From Clostridium gallinarum (GTDB lineage: Bacteria; Bacillota; Clostridia; Clostridiales; Clostridiaceae), in assembly GCF_014836325.1 (NCBI RefSeq), contig NZ_JACSQZ010000032.1:1-40145 (forward strand): a stretch of 40,145 nucleotides of DNA, given 5' to 3'. Below, in pieces: positions 7,422 through 17,178 of the stretch. Within the stretch, counting starts at the first letter, position 1. The number at the start of each line of letters is the position of its first letter. The translations under genes and the position numbers were made by a program. The notes beneath the pieces were generated by a model. That model was not told where the DNA came from and made no database searches. It worked only from the letters and a program-made list of their open reading frames with translations.

Positions 7422-9038
7422 TTATTGCAAACAAATCTCATCCGACAACTCTTCTAATACTTCACGTAATCCATTATACATTTCATTTTTGGAAGGAATC
7501 CTCACTAACTTTCTAGTCTTTACTTCATCTTCAACTAACGGCTCTAATATATTCTTTGCAAATACTGCTCTGTTATAACTAGCAAACATATCTTTAAGTA
7601 ACTTTCCTGTTAACTTATCTTTTAATTTATCAATAGTATTTTCTGCTTCCTTTTTATTCAGTAGATAATCTTCAGCTAATTCTGTAAATACTGTTTCTAC
7701 TATCTTTACCATTTTATTAGCATCATCTTCAATAAATTCATTCAATACTACCCCAGACACCTTTCCTGCTGCCGCTCCACCTGCAAAAGAACCAAGTATG
7801 CCACCTACAAACCCACCAATAGCAGTGCCAACTATAGGTATTGCTGAACCAATTGCCGCTCCTGCAGTAGCACCTCCTACCCAGCCAGCTGTTCCACCTG
7901 CAACTGTAGATGCTGTATTAGCAATATTTTTAAATAATTGACTTCCTGAAATTCTTCCTCTAAAAATATTAGCAACATCAAAACTAGACAACACAACTAC
8001 TGAAACTGCTCCAGTTACTGCATTTCCTCTCAACATCTTAGCTGCACTTTTCATTGCAGCTGCACCATATATATTTCCCCCGCTTCTAAAGGCATTTACT
8101 AACATAGCAGAAGCCTTTGGCCCCATTAAAGTTACAATTGCTTCTGAAGATCCTACCAATGCACTATTTAATCCTGCTCTTGATAGTTGACTTGATAGTA
8201 TTGCAGTTACAAAGGTTGTTCCTCCAACTTTCAATCCTGCATAAGTAGCTTTTTTTATGGCAACATTAAAATCTTCTCCACTCCAAATAGCCGTTGCAAA
8301 TGTTATTGTGGCACTAATCCCCATTGCTCCTGTTGCTATAATAGCTCCATTAACAGCATCAAAAGTTATTGATTCTACAGTGCCAAATCTAGCTATATTT
8401 TTTGCCTGTTCATATGTGAAGTTGCCTTTTCTAACTATTTCTTTAGCTTTTGAAGGATCATCTATTCCTGGAACCTGTCCATTTTTTATTCTATTTTCCA
8501 TTGCTTTAACTGAAGCTTCATACTTATCTGATGGTACTTCTATTTGCATTGGTGTCCCATCAGCATTTAAATATCTCAACTGCCCATTTTCAAAGCATTC
8601 CGAAATGCACTTTGATCCACTAGCACAATATTTAGTTTGTATATTAACACCATCAACTACCCTATCAGCACCATTTTTGATAATACGACCTGTCTTTGGA
8701 TCAATCTCTTCACCTGTTAAATTTACCTTTCCTTTTCCTAAAAAATCACCTTTACTCACCTTATCATATAAGTGATTAGCATTTTCTGCAGCAAAACCAT
8801 GCCCTCTTGGTGTATTGAATTTATCCATTCCATATACTGTGCTTGAATTGCTAACATTTCCATATACTATCCCTGACGATACTGATGATGCTTCAATTTC
8901 ACCATTCTGTATTTTGCATTGTATTTCTTTGAATGTTTTTTCAATATCATTACCATTTCTCTCTAAATACTTTTTACATATCCCTTTACTTAACCCTGTA
9001 TTTTTAATTATTAATTCTAATTTTTCTTCATTACTCAC
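7422..9038 (-). CDS. 538-aa protein: UBA-like start, possible nuclease signature, glycine-zipper membrane region
   Basis: I recognise no named family. Visible parts: residues 4-41 resemble a UBA/TS-N helical domain (TGLSKGICKKYLERNGNDIEK). Residues 78-150 contain GFAAEN (E85), NGADRVVDG (D125) and IQTK (Q134, K136), spaced like a PD-(D/E)xK nuclease core, then two CxxxC-like Cys pairs. Residues about 228-285 and 338-355 are hydrophobic. Residues 375-430 are a dense run of G-x3-G repeats (glycine zipper), typical of membrane insertion. The last 100 residues are charged helix. Start is GTG with a weak GGTGG upstream. It lies downstream of BREX on the same strand and could be an infection-triggered effector (inference). 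Confidence 0.6.
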   Translation of the reverse strand: MSNEEKLELIIKNTGLSKGICKKYLERNGNDIEKTFKEIQCKIQNGEIEASSVSSGIVYGNVSNSSTVYGMDKFNTPRGHGFAAENANHLYDKVSKGDFLGKGKVNLTGEEIDPKTGRIIKNGADRVVDGVNIQTKYCASGSKCISECFENGQLRYLNADGTPMQIEVPSDKYEASVKAMENRIKNGQVPGIDDPSKAKEIVRKGNFTYEQAKNIARFGTVESITFDAVNGAIIATGAMGISATITFATAIWSGEDFNVAIKKATYAGLKVGGTTFVTAILSSQLSRAGLNSALVGSSEAIVTLMGPKASAMLVNAFRSGGNIYGAAAMKSAAKMLRGNAVTGAVSVVVLSSFDVANIFRGRISGSQLFKNIANTASTVAGGTAGWVGGATAGAAIGSAIPIVGTAIGGFVGGILGSFAGGAAAGKVSGVVLNEFIEDDANKMVKIVETVFTELAEDYLLNKKEAENTIDKLKDKLTGKLLKDMFASYNRAVFAKNILEPLVEDEVKTRKLVRIPSKNEMYNGLREVLEELSDEICLQ

Positions 9039-9138
9039 TTCTCAATCCACCATCCCAATTAACTCTCAATCTTTTATAATCATTTTTATACATATATTGT
9101 AGCTTCTTAATTACCATAACTCATATTACTTTTCCATA

Positions 9139-9679
9139 CTAAAAGTTAACTATATCATTATGCATAGTAGTTGTATGTCCATAATAATTATGTCCTATCT
9201 CATGTCCTACTAAAAATATATTGGCTACTTCTATAAGCTCCATAGATGATTTTACATATAAGTCCACAAACTCCTCATTACAATCAACTCAGTATATCAG
9301 CCATATTATTCATATCTAAACATATGTCTCTACCTAACTCAACCAAATACGAATTATCTTAATATCTTGGATATGCTCTTGCCATTACATCTTTTTTCAC
9401 TATTCCAACTACAACAAAAGTATTTTCTAAAAGCTCCTTTAACTCATTATTATTTGTATTATTAATAATACCTTTGAAATTCATATCAATTGATATCTCA
9501 TTACTATAATCTAAATTATCATTATTGACTATTTCAATAACTTCTTCTAGCTCTTTTAAATTTATTATATCTTTATCCTCATTTTTCCTAATAGCTTCAA
9601 TTGTATATTATCTACTTCTTTCATACCATAAAAAACTTCTTTTGCTATATTCATAATACCCACTGTTTATAATTCTCAT
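9139..9679 (-). pseudogene. Decayed HExxH metallopeptidase gene, seventh cistron of the BREX operon
   Basis: The reading frame starts at an ATG 6 bases after the brxA stop codon, with its own AGAGGG ribosome binding site overlapping the brxA end. It is broken by in-frame TAA codons at 9608-9610 and 9359-9361, and by a frameshift near 9284, where TGA also occurs. Between the breaks the translation is coherent protein. The last segment carries the zinc-peptidase motif GHEIGHNYYGH and ends at 9139. Total length would be about 180 residues. It is a recently inactivated peptidase; family undetermined. Confidence 0.65.
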
Positions 9680-9685
9680 CTATAA

Positions 9686-10396
9686 TTACCCTCTAATACT
9701 TATAACAATTTCTCCACCAAATTTATCAAAACTAAACATCCCACTCATTTGAAGATTTTCTAAGTTTACATCATACTTAAATGGATAAAACTCATAAGAG
9801 TTCTCTAATTCTTCTATTCTCATATACAGTTTTTCCTTTAACGTTAGTAATGTAGCTACTATTAAAGTAACCGCTCTTTCATCTTCTATATCAAACTTCT
9901 CCACTTTATATAAACCTGTTTTAATAGTGCCTAACGTTCCTATATCCTTAAGTGTTTTTATATTCTTATCTATAGAATGATACAATGTTGATCTCTCTCC
10001 CCAAACATCAAACATTCTTGTTTTCACTTGAGCAGTTGTAATATCAAACTGTTTATCTGCCATCTTACCTATTGCTGTTACTATATCACCAAAAACAGGA
10101 TAAGCTAATAACATCATACACCAATGTGCAACTAACTTATTTAACGCCTTATTAGTATTAACTAAATCTAATGCTAGTTTTTTTATAGCAAAGTCCTTCT
10201 CTTCTGTTCTTACCCAGATATTCATTAATATCTCTCTAGTTTTTCTAAGATTAGTTGGGCTATTTATTGTGAATCCTAAATATTCATTTAATGATTCCTT
10301 TATCTCTTCTTCGCTTTTACCTGCTAAAACTAAATTAGCAGTTTCATTAAGCCAATCTAAATTTATGTTTCTTGACATACCGATTACTTTACTCAT
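9686..10396 (-). CDS. brxA: BREX protein BrxA
   Basis: A 236-residue protein in the last position of the type 3 BREX gene order. BrxA (DUF1819) is a small, mostly helical protein that binds DNA in studied systems; its role in defence is not settled. Recognisable features are the start NINLDWLNETANLVL, the TREILMNIW segment near 55, and a C-terminal YPFKYDVNLENLQMSG stretch. The identification rests on size, overall pattern and position. It overlaps the pglZ end by eight bases, with an SD (GGAG) inside pglZ, so the two are translationally coupled. Confidence 0.8.
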   Translation of the reverse strand: MSKVIGMSRNINLDWLNETANLVLAGKSEEEIKESLNEYLGFTINSPTNLRKTREILMNIWVRTEEKDFAIKKLALDLVNTNKALNKLVAHWCMMLLAYPVFGDIVTAIGKMADKQFDITTAQVKTRMFDVWGERSTLYHSIDKNIKTLKDIGTLGTIKTGLYKVEKFDIEDERAVTLIVATLLTLKEKLYMRIEELENSYEFYPFKYDVNLENLQMSGMFSFDKFGGEIVISIRG

Positions 10397-11858
10397 TTTT
10401 TACTCCTTTGATTGTTATAAATGGAACTATAACTTCTTCTATAGATATTCCCCCATGAGATACTATCTGTTCTCCTTTTGCTGCAAAGGCTGCTCTATCT
10501 TCACAGATTAAATATTTATTATCTTTAGGTAGATAGTATCCTGGATACTCTATAACATTGAACTCATCTTTAACTCTCTCTTCACTAGCAAAATCCTTAT
10601 AAATAACAACTCTCTGCGACTTAGTTTCTACCTCAACACCTGCACCTTTTACTTTCCCCATCCCCTCAGCTTCTACGTTACCATGATCTGATGTTAAATA
10701 AATAGTGAATTCTTCTTTAAATAGTTTTTTAATTAACTTTTGTAACTTTTGAGTTTTAGCTAAATGATAAATATCTCTATACATACCACTATATCCTTGT
10801 AATTGATTATGAACCAAATCATCAATATCATTAATTATAATAGCTAAACATTTATCATTTACACTTAACTCAATATCATAGCCTCTATTATATTTAATTT
10901 GATCTTGTTTATACCCATATTCCATACATTTTTCTATAAATAAGTTTTTCTCTTTAGCAAGACTAAATGGATTATCTAATTCTATTGGTAATTTTCCCGA
11001 AAGTAAGCTCTGCCTTGATATTGATGTTAATGTAGGAATCAATGCAAAAGAATAGTTTAAATCAAACTCTATATCATTAAACTCTCCTGATATTATATTC
11101 CAATCTGCAACTGACATTCCATCCATAACTATTAAAGCAAATTTCTCTTGTTTCATTAATATAAAATCCATAACTTTACTAAGTAATATTGGTGATTTAT
11201 TAGTACTTCTACCAGATAAACCTTTATACTTATCTAATATAAAATCTTTGAACTCCTCATTAATAACCTTATCAAAGCCATTAGTATTATACTTTTCACT
11301 ACTCATTAATTCTAAACATCTCATAGTAGCTTTTTTTGAGCTTACTTTAAACCAATCATTATAACTCATATCTTCTTGCATAGTATATCTTATTTTTTCC
11401 TGCAATTCAGCCACATATTCTTTAATATTACTTTTACTATACATTGTTTTATTAATAAACTCTTTAGTATCTCTTTCACTTATTAAAGGCTCATACAAGT
11501 TATTATATGCAATAGATAATAAATCAAGATCTAGTCCTGATGTACTCTTTAAAACAAAGCTATTTAATTTTGGAAATAATATCTCATATGATAAATCAAT
11601 TACATTAAAATACATTAGTATATCATAAGGTATATACATTTCTTTTGAAACAAGTACTATATAATTATCATTAGAGCCTTTAATCTTTGTTTCATATATA
11701 TACCTAAATTTTTCTACATCGTTATATTCATATAATATACCTCTGTACTTAACCTTAAAATTATTACAATACTTAGTTATAAGACCATCATAATCTTTAA
11801 TCAAAACTCTTTTTAAATACTCTATGCTTATTTGTTTTTCTATTAATCTATCAAACAT
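10389..11858 (-). CDS. pglZ: BREX protein PglZ (alkaline-phosphatase-superfamily domain)
   Basis: A 489-residue PglZ-domain protein, the signature component of all BREX systems. Metal-binding motifs of the alkaline phosphatase superfamily are visible: IVMDGMS at residues 243-249, TSDHGN at 389-394 and VSHGG at 466-470, followed by ISIEEVIVPF. The N-terminal 200 residues are helical and poorly conserved. In studied systems PglZ acts as a metal-dependent phosphodiesterase. I start at the ATG two bases after the brxHII stop, which has GTGAGG upstream; an in-frame start 16 codons earlier lies inside brxHII without a binding site. Confidence 0.92.
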   Translation of the reverse strand: MFDRLIEKQISIEYLKRVLIKDYDGLITKYCNNFKVKYRGILYEYNDVEKFRYIYETKIKGSNDNYIVLVSKEMYIPYDILMYFNVIDLSYEILFPKLNSFVLKSTSGLDLDLLSIAYNNLYEPLISERDTKEFINKTMYSKSNIKEYVAELQEKIRYTMQEDMSYNDWFKVSSKKATMRCLELMSSEKYNTNGFDKVINEEFKDFILDKYKGLSGRSTNKSPILLSKVMDFILMKQEKFALIVMDGMSVADWNIISGEFNDIEFDLNYSFALIPTLTSISRQSLLSGKLPIELDNPFSLAKEKNLFIEKCMEYGYKQDQIKYNRGYDIELSVNDKCLAIIINDIDDLVHNQLQGYSGMYRDIYHLAKTQKLQKLIKKLFKEEFTIYLTSDHGNVEAEGMGKVKGAGVEVETKSQRVVIYKDFASEERVKDEFNVIEYPGYYLPKDNKYLICEDRAAFAAKGEQIVSHGGISIEEVIVPFITIKGVKNE

Positions 11859-11860
11859 AA

Positions 11861-14524
11861 TTACCTCACTAAGTAAGAAATAAATATTGGCTTCAATACA
11901 GGACATACATTCTTATTAAGCTTATATTTATCAGTAATTTCCTGTTTTTCCTTTGATAAAGCTTTTAATCTTGCCATCCTTATATTTTTTATTCCTATCT
12001 TACTTGCAGCTTCAATTCTTAAATTAATTGCATATAAATATTTATTATGTTGTTCATTTAATTTATTTTCATAATCATCTTTTAATTCTATAAATATACT
12101 GTATGCAACTTCTTTAACTATATTATTTATATCATCTAGCACTACATCACTAATATTTGTATTATTAACAACTTTAAAGTTTGTTGATGGTTTTATTAAA
12201 ACATCCCATATTTTCTTTCCAGCTAAAGTTCTAAAAGCCCCATCCTTATTGATAAAAATAGGTATTATCCTTCTGCAATTTTTATCATCATTTATAGATA
12301 GCTCCCATAGCATGAAATATCCTTCTTCATTAGGTATATCTCTAATCTCTATATTAGGTATTTTATCAAAACTACTAACTTCAATTTCTTTATTTAAATG
12401 TCTAACAATCTCCTCATCATTTATACTTAAATTTTGTATTGGTAATGTTATATCATCCTTCCATGCACAATATGATTCTAGCATCTTTCTTAAAGCTGAT
12501 TCTAAATCAAATCCTAAATTATTAAATATGTCTTTTGATAAATCCTTCTCTTCTTTAATAAGCTCCTTGTATCTATTCGCTAGTTCAATTTGTCCTTTTA
12601 TTTCACTTTCTATAGACTTAACATTACTTTCAATATTCTTAGGTGTTCTAATTGACTTGATATACACATCTGTAAAATCTAACTCAGCCACTTCATTATC
12701 AAGTACATCTGACATTTTATCTATGCCTGTTTCTGAAAGTATTACTGCAAGCTTGTCCTCTAATACGTTTCTAACTCTATTTTCAATTGTATTCTTTATT
12801 ATAAAATTAAATATTAAAACATCTTTATTTTGACCTATTCTATCAGCTCTACCTATTCTTTGTTCAATCTTCATAGGATTCCATGGCAAATCATAGTTAA
12901 TAACAACATTTGAAAACTGAAGATTTAACCCCTCTCCTCCAGCATCCGTTGAAATAAGTATATTTGATGAAGTCTTAAATTCCTTTAAAACATCATTTCT
13001 CTCATCTATATTCATGCTGCCATTTAATATAGATACCTTATAATTATTCTTTTCTAAATACTCTTTTAGGAATTTTTGTGTAGAAACAAACTCTGTAAAT
13101 ATAATTACTTTTCTATCTCTTTGCTCGGCATATAGTGTATCTAGAATTTCTATTAATACCTCTATTTTTGCATCTAAATACTCAAATTCAGCCTGTTTAG
13201 CTACCCTTAATATTTCCTTTAGTTCTAGTAATTCTTGTTTTAAATTTAATGATAGCACTTCTATGGCTTGCTCTAAATTCTCTTCTAAGTCTATTTCAAC
13301 TAAATCTTGCATTGATAAAGAATGTATTTTAGATTGTTGGTTCTCTAAAATATCTATTCTTTTTTCTATGCTCTCCTTTATTGCCGCTGTACTACTTGTT
13401 ACTAATCTCTGCATTAACACCATTAAAAACCCAATATAGTATTTCTTTTCTTTCATAGCTTTATTGTAACCATTTCTTACATAGTTAGTAACTAGCTCAT
13501 AAAGTTTTTCTTGCATGCTATGTCTTTGATCCCAAGATATCTCAACTACCTTAGTAACTCTATTCTTAAACAGCTTATTACCATCATTATCTATTGCTTC
13601 CCTTTTCTCTGTTCTAATAACAAAAGGCGCAACTTGCTCCTTAACAATAGCCTTTGTATTTGGGAACGCTTTTTCATCAAGTAATCTTACTAGTCTTAAA
13701 AATTGTTCCGTTTTTCCTGAATGCGGAGTTGCTGTTAATAATAATAAATATGGACTAGAATTGCCTAATAAGTTTCCCAACTTATATCTTGAAACTTCAC
13801 TTGAACTACCTGCTACTCTATGTGCTTCATCTATAATCACTAAGTCCCATCCACTATTTATGATTGAATAGATTCTATCCTCATTATACTTATCTATCTT
13901 TTCTTGATTCCATCCAGCTCTTTTTTCTAATGGTTTAATTGAGTCCATTGGACTTATTACTTGATCAAATTGACCATATACGTCATCACTATCTGTAATC
14001 TTTTTTATTGTATCAAAATCTGATGGTAGTATTACATGAAACTTCTCATCAAATTTTTCTTTCATTTCAGCTCCCCACTGAGTTACAAGCCCTGTAGGAC
14101 ATACTACTAATATTCTCTTAACTAAGCCTCTTGCTTTTAATTCCTTTATTATTAATCCTGCTTCTATAGTTTTTCCAAGACCAACTTCGTCAGCTAATAT
14201 GTATCTAATATTATTATTTGAAACAGCTCTATTCAATACATGTAATTGGTGTGGTAATGGAATAATACCATTACTTAAATTTGATAATAAACCTTGTGAC
14301 GTCTCACTTTTTATTTTAGCTAACATTGTAATGTAACTTACATAATACTCATCATATTCATGTTTATCTACCTTCTCAATGTGTTCTTCTGATATTTGGT
14401 AAATATCATTAGTTGCAGAGTTAAATACTTTATAGGAAATAAATCCCCATAAATTCACAACTTCAATTATTTGTACCTTTTCTTTTTTAATAGAGTCATA
14501 AGCCCATTCCCCTATATTATACAT
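11861..14524 (-). CDS. brxHII: BREX helicase BrxHII (SNF2-like DEAH helicase)
   Basis: An 887-residue superfamily 2 helicase. Walker A is DEVGLGKT (residues 112-119), the DEAH box follows in VIIDEAH (229-235), and LLLLTATPHSGK is motif III. The second RecA domain shows VIIFTEFVSTQKFL, LISTDAGGEGLNL and the arginine-finger motif QRIGRADRIGQ. The C-terminal third is helical. The domain set matches the type 3 BREX helicase between PglXI and PglZ. Start chosen at ATG 14524, 7 bases after AGGAG; a TTG two codons earlier is closer to the binding site. The gene is separated from pglXI by a hairpin. Confidence 0.9.
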   Translation of the reverse strand: MYNIGEWAYDSIKKEKVQIIEVVNLWGFISYKVFNSATNDIYQISEEHIEKVDKHEYDEYYVSYITMLAKIKSETSQGLLSNLSNGIIPLPHQLHVLNRAVSNNNIRYILADEVGLGKTIEAGLIIKELKARGLVKRILVVCPTGLVTQWGAEMKEKFDEKFHVILPSDFDTIKKITDSDDVYGQFDQVISPMDSIKPLEKRAGWNQEKIDKYNEDRIYSIINSGWDLVIIDEAHRVAGSSSEVSRYKLGNLLGNSSPYLLLLTATPHSGKTEQFLRLVRLLDEKAFPNTKAIVKEQVAPFVIRTEKREAIDNDGNKLFKNRVTKVVEISWDQRHSMQEKLYELVTNYVRNGYNKAMKEKKYYIGFLMVLMQRLVTSSTAAIKESIEKRIDILENQQSKIHSLSMQDLVEIDLEENLEQAIEVLSLNLKQELLELKEILRVAKQAEFEYLDAKIEVLIEILDTLYAEQRDRKVIIFTEFVSTQKFLKEYLEKNNYKVSILNGSMNIDERNDVLKEFKTSSNILISTDAGGEGLNLQFSNVVINYDLPWNPMKIEQRIGRADRIGQNKDVLIFNFIIKNTIENRVRNVLEDKLAVILSETGIDKMSDVLDNEVAELDFTDVYIKSIRTPKNIESNVKSIESEIKGQIELANRYKELIKEEKDLSKDIFNNLGFDLESALRKMLESYCAWKDDITLPIQNLSINDEEIVRHLNKEIEVSSFDKIPNIEIRDIPNEEGYFMLWELSINDDKNCRRIIPIFINKDGAFRTLAGKKIWDVLIKPSTNFKVVNNTNISDVVLDDINNIVKEVAYSIFIELKDDYENKLNEQHNKYLYAINLRIEAASKIGIKNIRMARLKALSKEKQEITDKYKLNKNVCPVLKPIFISYLVR

Positions 14525-14555
14525 TCTCAAACTCCTATCATATAAATTTTATATA

Positions 14556-14595
14556 ATAATGCTACTGTTACACATTTACGAAACAGTAGCATTAT
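14556..14595. promoter_or_regulatory. Perfect hairpin between pglXI and brxHII
   Basis: A 14-bp perfect stem (14556-14569 with 14582-14595) with a 12-nt loop fills most of the 78-bp gap inside the BREX operon. On the minus strand it is followed by TTATATAAAATTTATATG, a poor terminator tail, so partial termination or mRNA stabilisation of the upstream half is more likely than a full stop. Confidence 0.6.
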
Positions 14596-14602
14596 CAACT
14601 AA

Positions 14603-17158
14603 TTATTCTATTCTACTTAAACTTATATCATAATACATTAATAACTTATCATCTTCTTGTATTACACTTTCTGGTAATCTATCTGCTACTTTAACAATAT
14701 TTTTATAGTCTTTATCTTTCCAAAGCTTAGCAAAACCAGCTCTAACAGCTTCAGTTCTAAATGATTTTAACTTTCCTTTTCCATTTAAATATTCTTCAAA
14801 TTCTTTTATCAATCTCTTTTCACGAAGTTTTATTATATCTCCTGATTTAGTTGGATCAGGTATATACCATTGACCATTTTCATTTTGAATAAAGTTTTCC
14901 TCTAATAATTCACTTAACTCTGGCATTTTTTCATGCTTAAACGTTCTAAGCTCTTGAATAAACTTAGGTTGTATTTCTCCATAAGTTTGTGGCGTTTCTA
15001 ATTCTTTATATAACCATGCAATTGCATTTTTTTCATCAGTTACAAATAAACTAAATTGTATTGGCTGAAATTCTGACATAACTCTTGCATTATCATACTC
15101 ATTTACCTGATCATGCAAGAAGTACATTCCATCTCTTCTAACAAACCTTTCGTCAAGCCCCTTATAAAAATCTGCAGCATCTATAGGAACCATTATTCCA
15201 TTCATTATATGATACGCAACCATTCTGTCAAATAGTAGGTATGACTCACGTTCTCTTACTGCTTCTATTTTGTTATCATTAGTAACTACAACGGGTAATT
15301 TTTCTAAATGTTGACGTACAAAGTGCCATGCAGTATCTTCACTTCCAGCTTCATTAATAACTCTTAACTTGAAGCTTTCTTTAGGCTTATATGCCGATAT
15401 GACTAAATCTTGCTTTACGGATCCTATGCTTGTCATTTGTTTAAAAGTTCCTTGTTTCTTATCAAGTACTCTTATATCTGCAATAACAAATCCAACTTTA
15501 TTTAAAGCCTCTTGAATAGAATTCCATACTGCATTCTTAGAATTGTGAAACTCTACTGTAATCCATCTATTAGGTTTTAAAACCCTATAATACTCTTTAA
15601 AACATTCTGTCATTAGTTCTTGATATTCTAATAAACCTTTATTTTGTGTCCTATTTACAATAGCTTCACTTTTATTATTTGTCTTAACCTTTAACCATGA
15701 CTCCCAAATAAAACTTAGCTCTGAATAATTGATGTTACTTCCAAATGGAGGATCTGTAAAAATATAATCTATCGAATTTGATAATAAATTTAGATTTGTA
15801 CATGAACCACACGATATTATACAATTATTAATCTCTTTTTTATTCTCATATACCTTCTTTATATCTTTTATTTTGCTATAAAGTAAATCAATAATGTTTC
15901 TTTCAGCAACAGTGCTCGGAACATATAAAACATTTGGCATTGCTCCTGCTAAATTTAAATTTCCATTTTTAAAACCTATATTGTGTAGTTTTGAGCCTGT
16001 TTTTACTAGTATAGAAGTACATAAAAACATTATTGTTCTTCCTAATTTTTCATTTTCTCTTGCTAGATTAAAAATCTTTGAAAAAATATATAAACTTCTT
16101 TTATAATAAAATTGGTTTACTGTACTGAATCCATGTGATCGTAATGGTTGTTCAGTATTATCACCTTTCGGTAGTATATCTGTAGGTATCCAATATGGAA
16201 TCTCCATATTTTCAATTTCATTAATAATTCTTAAATCATCTTTATCTGGTTTCTTTTCAAACTTTTTGCCATTAGCAATATAATTTATCATAACAGGCAC
16301 TTGCTTAGCTATAGTTACATTTTCATTTAAATTTTTATCAAATTCTAATGTCTTAACTCTTTCACAGTCTTTTTTCTTTAACTTGATACCACAATTTTTA
16401 CATTCAAAAACTTCATTTACTTTTCCAATATCTTTCTCTACCGCAGCATCCCAAAACACTATTTCTTCACCGCAATTAGGACATATAAAAACATCCGACC
16501 ATACTGTATAATTTATTCTTCCCTTAATATATCCATCTATCCCACACACCTTTTCACCATCTGTATCGACATGAAAAGTTTCATACATCCATCCACATTC
16601 ATTTAAGCATTTATCTATAATTTCAAGAGCTGTTTTTTCAAATTCGAACGCATCTACTGGTATATTATAATTAGATGCTATAAAAGTAGCTGCTGGTGAT
16701 AAGTCATTTAAAACAGCTTTTCTACTCCCCCATTTAACTCCCTTAAGCTTTCTTTCAACTTGTTGTTTAAAATCTATATCAGGATTACCACACATCTGTG
16801 CTGCAACACCAGTCATCCCAGAACCTGCAAATCCATCAAGTACAATATCCCCTGGTTCTGTATAATGTAGAATATAATTCATTATTGCCTTATAAGGTAC
16901 CTTAGTATGATAAGAATGAGCCATATATAAAGGATCTGTTTTCCCTTCACTTACATCAGCAGCAAATGGTACCCTCTTATAATCATCTGTATCTTCATCA
17001 TACGGCTTACCATTATCTTTTAAAAACAAATCTATAAAAGGATTTGGACATGCGGTATAATATGGTGCATTAGATAATTTTATTATATCTTCATCTTGAG
17101 CTATTGGAAAACCCTCTATTTCTCTAATTTTATCTATATCTTGCTTTGTTAATTTCAT
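14603..17158 (-). CDS. pglXI: BREX DNA methyltransferase PglXI
   Basis: An 851-residue adenine-specific DNA methyltransferase. The AdoMet-binding motif DGFAGSGMTG lies at residues 108-117 and the catalytic motif IV TDPPFG at 468-473. CPNCG (226-230) and CKNCG (253-257) form a zinc ribbon inserted between them. The beta-strand order and DPPF motif match DUF1156-like BREX type 3 enzymes. In BREX this enzyme marks host DNA at a non-palindromic site so that self is distinguished from phage. The recognition site cannot be read from sequence. ATG follows AGGAG; brxC ends 20 bases upstream. Confidence 0.92.
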   Translation of the reverse strand: MKLTKQDIDKIREIEGFPIAQDEDIIKLSNAPYYTACPNPFIDLFLKDNGKPYDEDTDDYKRVPFAADVSEGKTDPLYMAHSYHTKVPYKAIMNYILHYTEPGDIVLDGFAGSGMTGVAAQMCGNPDIDFKQQVERKLKGVKWGSRKAVLNDLSPAATFIASNYNIPVDAFEFEKTALEIIDKCLNECGWMYETFHVDTDGEKVCGIDGYIKGRINYTVWSDVFICPNCGEEIVFWDAAVEKDIGKVNEVFECKNCGIKLKKKDCERVKTLEFDKNLNENVTIAKQVPVMINYIANGKKFEKKPDKDDLRIINEIENMEIPYWIPTDILPKGDNTEQPLRSHGFSTVNQFYYKRSLYIFSKIFNLARENEKLGRTIMFLCTSILVKTGSKLHNIGFKNGNLNLAGAMPNVLYVPSTVAERNIIDLLYSKIKDIKKVYENKKEINNCIISCGSCTNLNLLSNSIDYIFTDPPFGSNINYSELSFIWESWLKVKTNNKSEAIVNRTQNKGLLEYQELMTECFKEYYRVLKPNRWITVEFHNSKNAVWNSIQEALNKVGFVIADIRVLDKKQGTFKQMTSIGSVKQDLVISAYKPKESFKLRVINEAGSEDTAWHFVRQHLEKLPVVVTNDNKIEAVRERESYLLFDRMVAYHIMNGIMVPIDAADFYKGLDERFVRRDGMYFLHDQVNEYDNARVMSEFQPIQFSLFVTDEKNAIAWLYKELETPQTYGEIQPKFIQELRTFKHEKMPELSELLEENFIQNENGQWYIPDPTKSGDIIKLREKRLIKEFEEYLNGKGKLKSFRTEAVRAGFAKLWKDKDYKNIVKVADRLPESVIQEDDKLLMYYDISLSRIE

Positions 17159-17178
17159 AACTTATTTCTCCTAAATCA

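Noticed and set aside
8257..8775. 172-codon plus-strand open frame opposite the 538-aa gene
   Set aside because: Lies wholly antisense to a well-supported gene, without a binding site; its Ser/Pro/Phe-rich product is typical of a reverse-complement shadow.
9605..9654. Alternative start of the decayed peptidase at ATG 9654
   Set aside because: That frame stops soon and would need an extra frameshift; the ATG at 9679 has AGAGGG upstream and stays in one frame through two nonsense codons.
12249..12833. 194-codon plus-strand open frame opposite brxHII
   Set aside because: Antisense shadow of the helicase gene; no binding site and low-complexity Ser/Leu/Ile product.
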